Below, piece by piece: positions 13,425 to 18,739 of a stretch of 18,739 nt of DNA. Within the stretch, counting starts at the first letter, position 1; each line of letters starts with the position of its first letter. A model generated the notes under the pieces. The model saw only the letters and a program-made list of their open reading frames with translations, was not told where the DNA came from and searched no databases. A program made the position numbers and the translations under genes. Origin of the DNA: JBBQYA01 sp038209155 (GTDB lineage Bacteria > Bacteroidota > Bacteroidia > Sphingobacteriales > Sphingobacteriaceae); the NCBI GenBank assembly GCA_038209155.1, contig JBBQYA010000059.1, positions 1 through 18,739 of the forward strand, given 5' to 3'.

Positions 13425-15380
13425 TTAATCTTGAGATTCTAAACTTAATTCAACCCAATTTCCATCTTCTCTAATTAATTCTATAAGTTCGTCAACTGCT
13501 GATTCGGTATTGATATTTTTCCGAACAACATTCTTCCCTCTATACAATGTAATCTTGCCTGGTCCTGTTCCAACATAACCATAATCTGCATCTGCCATCT
13601 CTCCAGGACCATTTACAATACAGCCCATGATAGCAATTTTTATCCCTTTTAAATGATCTGTTCTACTCCTAATCATTTGAGTTGTTTCCATTAAATCAAA
13701 TAATGTTCTACCACAAGACGGACAGGAAATATACTCTGTTTTTGAAATTCTTGTTCGCGTAGCTTGTAGTATTCCAAAGAGCGCTGAGTTTATTATTTTT
13801 GTAGATTGTGAATCACTATTTATCCAAACTCCATCACCGAAACCATCCACTAATAATGCACCGAAATCTGTAGAAGTATGAAGCAAAAAATCGTCATTAT
13901 TTCGATCATCTGAATATTTTTTCTTTAAAATAATCGGAAGAGTAATTTCATTTTCTAATAAACAAATAATTGTTTTTCGGTAATCAGAAACTATATTTTT
14001 TTCGTTTCCATCTAATACTAAAACAATGTTATTTTCTTTATTTAATGATTTAATAAAACTTAAATCATTTTCATTAATATCAATTAAAACAAAATTTAAT
14101 ACTTCTTCTTTAATTGGGTTTTCAACATATTCTTTTTGAGTAAAAACTGGAAAACAATTCTGCTTAACACTTAGAGATTTCCAAGTGGAATAATTATAAA
14201 TTTGCTTTAGATTTCCAGGAAAAGTAAAGGAAGGCAATTCATCTCCCATAAATGCAAAATCGGCTGCCATATCGCTAATATTATATTTATCTAACATTAT
14301 AGAATAGGAATAACCGATAGCTTGCAATGCAAAAGGATCTTTTAAATTCGCATTTTGCAAATCTGCTACTACCATCGGAACAAAATGCCCCCCTAAATTA
14401 CTAACTGCTTTAGATTCTCTGCGCTGATAGGAATAAGGTTTATAATGAGCCGGAAAAGAGTATTTTGCTTCATCGCTAACATGAAATGATCTTTTATTTT
14501 CATACCTTTTTGCTAAAGCAATTGCAACTGGTGCTTCCATTTCTGGCTCCTCTGTTAAAGAAACGCGAATAGTATCACCTAGGCCATCTTCTAAAAGAGT
14601 TCCTACTCCTACTGCAGATTTTATTCTTCCATCTTCTCCATCGCCAGCTTCTGTTACGCCTAAATGAAGCGGGTAATTCATATTTTCTGAAACCATCGTC
14701 TCCACTAATAAACGATAGGCTTGCACCATGACTTGAGGATTGCTCGCTTTCATGGAAATAACTAAATTGTAGTAATTATTTTCTTCACAAATTCGAACAA
14801 ACTCCATTGCAGATTCTACCATTCCCTTTGGAGTGTCGCCGTAATGACTCATTATTCTATCGGATAAAGAGCCATGATTAGTTCCAATACGAATAGCAGT
14901 TCCGTATTCTTTACAAATTTTCACAAGCGGGGTAAAGCGTTTTCTTATCCTCTCTAATTCATTTAAATAGCTTTGAGATGAATAATCTAATTGTTCAAAT
15001 TTCTTTTTGTCGGCATAATTTCCCGGATTTACTCTTACTTTTTCTACAATCCTAGCTGCCCATTCTGCTGCATTGGGTGTAAAATGAATATCAGCTACAA
15101 GAGGTACATCATACCCTCGTTTTCTAAGTTCTTTTTTTATTACTTCTAAATTCTGTGCCTCCTTCAAACTTGGAGCTGTAATTCTTACATATTCACAACC
15201 AGCATTTACCATTCTTATGGTTTGTTCCACTGTTGCAATGGTATCCATCGTATCTGTGGTAGTCATAGATTGAATACGAATAGGATTATTTCCACCCATC
15301 GGAGTATTTCCAATCTGAACTTCTCGTGTTACAAACCTAGAATAATGATTTAATGTATTACAGAATTTACCAGCCAACAT
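13425..15380 (-). CDS. ispG: 4-hydroxy-3-methylbut-2-enyl diphosphate synthase, long (three-domain) form
   Basis: Iron-sulfur enzyme of the MEP isoprenoid pathway converting methylerythritol cyclodiphosphate to HMBPP. 651 residues, against about 370 in E. coli: the long form found in Bacteroidetes, Chlamydiae and plants, with an extra TIM-barrel-like domain. The N-terminal barrel has PIRIQSMTTTDT, EYVRITAPS, VADIHFTPN, VRVNPGNYAD, IGTNHGSLS and LHLGVTEAGDGEDGRIKSA. About 270-540 is the inserted, weakly conserved domain. The C-terminal domain holds the [4Fe-4S] ligands Cys553, Cys556 (CPSCGRTLFDL), Cys587 and Glu594 (GCIVNGPGEMADADYGYVG). It is monocistronic and convergent with the small exported protein gene 49 bp away. 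Confidence 0.97.
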   Translation of the reverse strand: MLAGKFCNTLNHYSRFVTREVQIGNTPMGGNNPIRIQSMTTTDTMDTIATVEQTIRMVNAGCEYVRITAPSLKEAQNLEVIKKELRKRGYDVPLVADIHFTPNAAEWAARIVEKVRVNPGNYADKKKFEQLDYSSQSYLNELERIRKRFTPLVKICKEYGTAIRIGTNHGSLSDRIMSHYGDTPKGMVESAMEFVRICEENNYYNLVISMKASNPQVMVQAYRLLVETMVSENMNYPLHLGVTEAGDGEDGRIKSAVGVGTLLEDGLGDTIRVSLTEEPEMEAPVAIALAKRYENKRSFHVSDEAKYSFPAHYKPYSYQRRESKAVSNLGGHFVPMVVADLQNANLKDPFALQAIGYSYSIMLDKYNISDMAADFAFMGDELPSFTFPGNLKQIYNYSTWKSLSVKQNCFPVFTQKEYVENPIKEEVLNFVLIDINENDLSFIKSLNKENNIVLVLDGNEKNIVSDYRKTIICLLENEITLPIILKKKYSDDRNNDDFLLHTSTDFGALLVDGFGDGVWINSDSQSTKIINSALFGILQATRTRISKTEYISCPSCGRTLFDLMETTQMIRSRTDHLKGIKIAIMGCIVNGPGEMADADYGYVGTGPGKITLYRGKNVVRKNINTESAVDELIELIREDGNWVELSLESQD

Positions 15381-15408
15381 AAAATAGATTTTTACTTAAA
15401 AATTTTTG

Positions 15409-15416
15409 CAAAAATA
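15409..15416 (-). promoter_or_regulatory. Putative -7 element of ispG
   Basis: The minus strand reads TATTTTTG followed by CA, a very typical Bacteroidetes -7 element. Transcription would start near 15403, about 23 nt before the ATG at 15380. The -33 box is not evident. Confidence 0.45.
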
Positions 15417-16175
15417 AGAAATTATTAAACCTTTAAGCTATGTAAAGCCATTTGTGAAATTGAAATTTCTTATTTTTATGATACTTTATCATTGGTTTTA
15501 TTAAAGTATTACAAGCACAATCTCCAAAAGTTCTTAAAATAGTAAATAATTAATTTATCTCAGGTTTACAAGATTTGGATATATCAAGTTACTTTTTAGT
15601 TTTTGGAGAAAATCCAATATTATTAAGTATTTGTAAATCATTTTTAAAATAGGACTTCAGAATAATAAATATTTTAGCTGGGTTAAACTTTGTAAGTAAT
15701 AAAAATAAAATTCAACAAAATCATTTGGAGGATAAAAATAAAAACGACACGCTCTATTCATAAAAAAATGTGATAAAGTAAAGTGTGTAATTTTTAAATA
15801 GCAGTCCTAATATTTGATCAAATAGAACTTTAGGATGCGAAAATTTCAGTCTTGCTGAAAACCAGATTGGGTTTATTTAAATTTAATTTATAAATAAAAT
15901 AATGTTTCGAACTAACAAAAGTAATTTTATATCTAAGAAAGAAGATTCGCTTTAAGGATGAGAAGTTACTATTAAGTATAAGAAAGAAAAAATAGATAAA
16001 AATCTCATTTATAATGGAGAAATGTATTAAAAAAGCTGGTTTTACTATATGATTTACCTTATAATTCTTAAATAAAATGAGTTTTGCTAATTTGTCTATT
16101 TATATTGTGTTTTAATTTTTCATCAAACTAAATTTCGTTTATATAATTGTTAAATAAAGAAAATAAAAATATCCA
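15417..16175. other. Long gene-free stretch
   Basis: About 760 bp between the ispG promoter and the end of the LiaF-like gene, with every frame broken by stops. No tRNA or rRNA pattern and no transposon ends seen. Plus-strand reading finds several stop-separated peptide runs (for example 15902-16072, four stops in one frame) that may be remains of a dead gene but cannot be assigned. A 14-bp perfect palindrome (15811-15824) and a 6-bp hairpin (15845-15861) are present and unexplained. Confidence 0.5.
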
Positions 16176-17120
16176 TTAATATCTTTTCACAGAAATACTA
16201 GAAATTCCACTTTCTAATTTAATCATAATTTTATTGGGTGAAGAGGAGAAATTCTCAGTTTGATATATATCCTCAGAAATTTTGGTAAAGTTTTCAAAAT
16301 CGGTACTGGAAAGTCCCGTATCAGTTTTTATTTGGCAAGCTGCTCCTTTAGGTATTTCAATATCTATAGCTGACGCACCCATACTTATTTCAATTTCTTG
16401 AAAATTAGATTGATCTCCCAATTTCAAATCAAGGCTGGAAGCACCAGCTTCTATTACCATTTTTTTAATTTTATACTTACTTAAATCTAAATCTGCGGAA
16501 CCAGCTCCTAAGTTAAATTCCATATCCCATTCTGGATTTACATTTAACATCATTTTTACTTTATTCTTAGATTTTGAATTAAATTGAATTTCACTGTCAT
16601 TTAATTTAAAATTCAATTCATTTAATTCTCCATTATTGATTCTTTCTAAAGAATATTCACCTGCTGTTTGCTGTGTTTTTGCTTCAAAAAATTTATTTGT
16701 TTCTTCTTTTAGTTCAAAACTTCCTGCAGATCCTTCAAAATTTAATTTGGCTCTCCGTATAGAAGAATCCATTTCCTGAACAAAATCTTGGTTGTTCTGT
16801 TCTGCTTTTTCTTTATTATTAAAAATTCTGTTTTCTCCGTCGTTTTTATATTCAAAAGAATTTTTGCTATCGCTGATATATTCTGAATTAAAAAAAAGAA
16901 AAACAAAAAACCCTAATAAAAATGCAATTCCTAATCCAACGCCAAGTTTAGAAGTAGAATCATTTTTTACTAAAGCATTAATTCCAAAAAATATTAACAG
17001 CAAAGGCCAAAGATCTCTGAAAAAACGCCAATTAATATTGATCACGTCAAAGTTTTGGAGAGTAAACAATACTCCAATTACAATTAAAGTAAATCCCCAG
17101 AAAATATTTCTATAATTCAT
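16176..17120 (-). CDS. LiaF-like membrane protein with C-terminal beta (toastrack) domain
   Basis: 314 residues. The N-terminal third is a LiaI/LiaF-type (DUF5668-like) membrane region: NIFWGFTLIVIGVLFTLQNF (5-24), DLWPLLLIFFGINALVKN (36-53) and a third helix at about 60-79 (LGVGLGIAFLLGFFVFLFF). A charged linker (80-115) follows. Residues 120-314 show repeated short beta patterns (AGSFELKEE, LGAGSADLDLSKYKI, EAGASSLDLKLGD, SMGASAIDIEIPKGA, GLSSTDFENF), as in adhesin-like/toastrack domains of LiaF and PspC partners. Likely role, inferred: sensing or buffering cell-envelope stress. It starts 21 bp after the PspC gene, whose second half carries the same membrane module. Confidence 0.85.
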   Translation of the reverse strand: MNYRNIFWGFTLIVIGVLFTLQNFDVININWRFFRDLWPLLLIFFGINALVKNDSTSKLGVGLGIAFLLGFFVFLFFNSEYISDSKNSFEYKNDGENRIFNNKEKAEQNNQDFVQEMDSSIRRAKLNFEGSAGSFELKEETNKFFEAKTQQTAGEYSLERINNGELNELNFKLNDSEIQFNSKSKNKVKMMLNVNPEWDMEFNLGAGSADLDLSKYKIKKMVIEAGASSLDLKLGDQSNFQEIEISMGASAIDIEIPKGAACQIKTDTGLSSTDFENFTKISEDIYQTENFSSSPNKIMIKLESGISSISVKRY

Positions 17121-17141
17121 GATAAATGGGTAAATATGGTT

Positions 17142-17687
17142 TTAAATCGTTTCGTTTGGATTAGTAGATTCGTAATTAGAAGACGGATTGTCGTTTCTTT
17201 TGTACGGATCACCTGTATTCTGATAAGGCGGAATATCTGATTTGGTTGAATTTAAATCTTCTTTATGATCTTTTTTTGCATTGTTCAAAAGCAATAAAAC
17301 ACCAATAACAATTAAAATTAATGGCCAGTATTTGTCCACTCTAAAATCAGGAATGAAATTGTTTATTAGAAAAATAGTACCTAATAAAATCAATACAGCG
17401 CCACCGATGTAGCTTTCTTCTCTTTTTTTCTTTGTTTTCATATCATTTGGATCTTTTACTAAATAAGGATTTTCATCAAAAAGTTTACCAGCCTCAGCTA
17501 AGGACTCTTTCTGGGGAAGCACAATCCAAAGAACGATATAAATTAATAATCCGGAACCACCTAATATGAATGCAATTAAAAATGCTGCTCTTATTAATGT
17601 AGTATCAGCATCAAAATATTCTGCAATTCCTGCGCAAACTCCACCAAGAACACCCTGATTTTTAATACGATATAATTTCTTCGACAT
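17142..17687 (-). CDS. PspC-domain protein with a second LiaI/LiaF-like membrane module
   Basis: 181 residues. Residues 3-58 are a PspC domain (KKLYRIKNQGVLGGVCAGIAEYF..DTTLIRAAF, then a membrane helix ending IVLWIVLPQKE). Residues 93-136 (YIGGAVLILLGTIFLINNF...KYWPLILIVIGVLLLLNN) repeat the two-helix module that opens the neighbouring LiaF-like protein. The last 45 residues are a polar Asn/Pro/Ser-rich tail. PspC proteins act in phage-shock or envelope-stress responses at the inner membrane. No PspA or PspF is visible here, as usual for Bacteroidetes. It is 47 bp after the SDR gene and 21 bp before the LiaF-like gene, so the three may form one operon. Confidence 0.92.
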   Translation of the reverse strand: MSKKLYRIKNQGVLGGVCAGIAEYFDADTTLIRAAFLIAFILGGSGLLIYIVLWIVLPQKESLAEAGKLFDENPYLVKDPNDMKTKKKREESYIGGAVLILLGTIFLINNFIPDFRVDKYWPLILIVIGVLLLLNNAKKDHKEDLNSTKSDIPPYQNTGDPYKRNDNPSSNYESTNPNETI

Positions 17688-17734
17688 AATTTTAAAGTTT
17701 TCTAAAGGTTAAAAACAAATTTCAACTTATCAAA

Positions 17735-18436
17735 TTAACTAAAATTCACTTTAGGTGTAATAATAATTTCATCTAACATAGCAGAAGAGGATAATTTTAA
17801 AGCAGTAATAATCATTTCTGAAACATCTTCTGGTTGCACAAAATTCTCTTTTGGTAGGTTTGTTCCCTTCCATGAATCTGTTTGGGTAGCACCTGGCAAA
17901 ATACTGCAAACTCTTATTTGATGTTGTTGAAGTTCATCTCGTAAAGAATTGGATAAGGCTAATAAACTAGCTTTGCTGATGGAATAAATGGCAGCATGTG
18001 ATTGATTTATTTTTGAGGCAATAGAACAAATATTAAAAATATAACCACTTTGTTGGGCAATCATGCCTTTTGCAAAAAAAACAGAAAGATAATAAGCACA
18101 ATAGACATTAATTTCCATCATTTTTTCTAACTGACCAGCTTTGTCTTCCATAAGTCTAGTAGGTTTGAAAGATCCTACATTATTTATCAAAACATCAATA
18201 GTTCCAAACTTGTCGCGTACTTTATTGGCAAAAGCAAGAACTTCCATTCGGTTTGAACAATCTGTTTGAACGAAAATGATACTGATGGTTTTATTTGTTG
18301 ATAAGAGTTCTACTGCAAATTCTTTTAACTCTTGCTCATTTCTACTACAGATAGCTAAATCATAGCCCTCTTTGGCTAATGCTAAGGAAATAGCTCGCCC
18401 TATTCCTTTAGTGGCGCCAGTTATTAATGCTTTCAT
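17735..18436 (-). CDS. Short-chain dehydrogenase/reductase (3-oxoacyl-reductase-like)
   Basis: 233 residues, classical SDR length. The nucleotide-binding TGATKGIG is at 6-13; CSRNEQEL after the second beta strand (Arg32) suggests NADP(H). NNVG (85-88) replaces the usual NNAG, which is a common variant. The catalytic tetrad looks complete: Asn110, Ser138, Tyr151 and Lys155 (YSISK). PGATQTD follows at 181-187. The closest fit is to FabG-like or sepiapterin-reductase-like members; the substrate cannot be told from sequence. It is the first gene of the possible SDR-PspC-LiaF-like operon. Confidence 0.93.
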   Translation of the reverse strand: MKALITGATKGIGRAISLALAKEGYDLAICSRNEQELKEFAVELLSTNKTISIIFVQTDCSNRMEVLAFANKVRDKFGTIDVLINNVGSFKPTRLMEDKAGQLEKMMEINVYCAYYLSVFFAKGMIAQQSGYIFNICSIASKINQSHAAIYSISKASLLALSNSLRDELQQHQIRVCSILPGATQTDSWKGTNLPKENFVQPEDVSEMIITALKLSSSAMLDEIIITPKVNFS

Positions 18437-18543
18437 ATTTGGATGGCTAAATTTGAAAAATTAATTTGAGATTTCTATTAATTTTTTTTCTACAGGTAGA
18501 CATGAATAAATTGTTTTTTGGCTACCCATTATACGATTAGACG

Positions 18544-18551
18544 CAAACGTA
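18544..18551 (-). promoter_or_regulatory. Putative -7 element before the SDR gene
   Basis: The minus strand reads TACGTTTG followed by C, fitting TAnnTTTG. The predicted leader to the ATG at 18436 is about 105 nt. No matching -33 box seen. Confidence 0.35.
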
Positions 18552-18739
18552 AAATTTAGAATTCTTAAGGTTTAATCGTTCACCATGAAGTTTTTAAATG
18601 CAATATTTATAAGGTAAACCAAATTCAAGAAGGAACAATAAATAGTAAAGTTTCAAATTTGACTACTTTCAAAAATTTAATCTTTCCAGCTATTTTAAAT
18701 TTCAATAGCACACTTTTGGAATAGTTATAGAACATGTAG
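18552..18739. other. Gene-free right end
   Basis: The intergenic stretch right of the SDR gene is 303 bp in all (18437-18739) up to the window edge. A 51-codon plus-strand frame (18569-18721) is open but has no start codon in a useful place. No RNA gene or repeat recognised. Confidence 0.45.

Noticed and set aside
15811..15824. Perfect 14-bp palindrome TATTTGATCAAATA, FNR/CRP-like in look
   Set aside because: The TTGAT/ATCAA halves abut without the 4-bp spacer of FNR sites, no gene start is near, and a few such palindromes are expected by chance in AT-rich DNA of this length.
15845..15861. Hairpin TTTCAG-TCTTG-CTGAAA as a terminator
   Set aside because: The stem is short, there is no T-run on either strand, and it is far from any gene end.
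15902..16072. Plus-strand frame with coding-like runs (MFRTNKSNFISKKEDSL, then EVTIKYKKEKIDKNLIYNGE) separated by stops
   Set aside because: Four stops in 57 codons and no recognisable family. Lys/Asn/Ile-rich runs arise by chance at this base composition. It could be a dead gene, but I cannot support it.
16792..17115. 107-codon plus-strand frame inside the LiaF-like gene
   Set aside because: Antisense shadow; the minus-strand gene has clear membrane and beta-domain features.
18569..18721. 51-codon open plus-strand frame at the right end
   Set aside because: No ATG in frame, no family resemblance, and closed by a stop before the window edge.

Overview
This AT-rich window is chromosomal DNA of a Bacteroidota (Bacteroidetes) bacterium. 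The clues are the long 651-residue form of IspG, promoter -7 elements of the TAnnTTTG type, an ECF sigma/anti-sigma pair of the usual Bacteroidetes layout, secreted proteins with an 'FSQ' type signal end, and no clear Shine-Dalgarno sites. Almost every gene lies on the minus strand. The exception is one small secreted protein at 12932-13375. I cannot name a genus.

Layout, left to right. (1) 1-865: the 5' part of a probable anti-sigma factor gene and its ECF sigma factor, with an ECF-type promoter just upstream (883-914). (2) 940-2627: hemJ (protoporphyrinogen oxidase), translationally coupled to a secreted, probably outer-membrane protein of unknown function. (3) 3029-4391: a small two-helix membrane protein, a cysteine-rich copper-storage (Csp/DUF326) gene broken by an in-frame TGA exactly at a conserved cysteine codon, and an unknown exported protein. 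(4) 4746-12620: a tight heme operon transcribed leftward, hemA - hemCD fusion - hemB - hemL - histidine kinase - response regulator - hemE, with spacings from -4 to +34 bp. It covers the path from glutamyl-tRNA to coproporphyrinogen III and carries its own two-component system inside it. (5) 12621-12931: a regulatory region between hemA and the divergent plus-strand gene, with direct repeats, an inverted repeat and two types of promoter. (6) 12932-13375: a small exported protein ending in three repeats with an exact 25-residue period. (7) 13425-15380: ispG. (8) about 795 bp without a gene. (9) 16176-18436: an SDR oxidoreductase, a PspC-domain protein and a LiaF-like protein, probably one envelope-stress operon.

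Two points stand out. First, the two-component system embedded in the heme operon, together with the HemC-HemD fusion, resembles the heme locus I recall from Leptospira (Hklep/Rrlep). This suggests a conserved, self-regulating heme module. Second, the promoter of the ECF sigma gene (883-914, minus) and that of the 25-residue-repeat protein (12867-12898, plus) share one 32-bp layout without gaps: CATGCAACC, 18 bp, TCTTG. This predicts that the repeat protein belongs to the regulon of that sigma factor or of a close paralogue. All functional statements are from reading the sequence; no database search was run.
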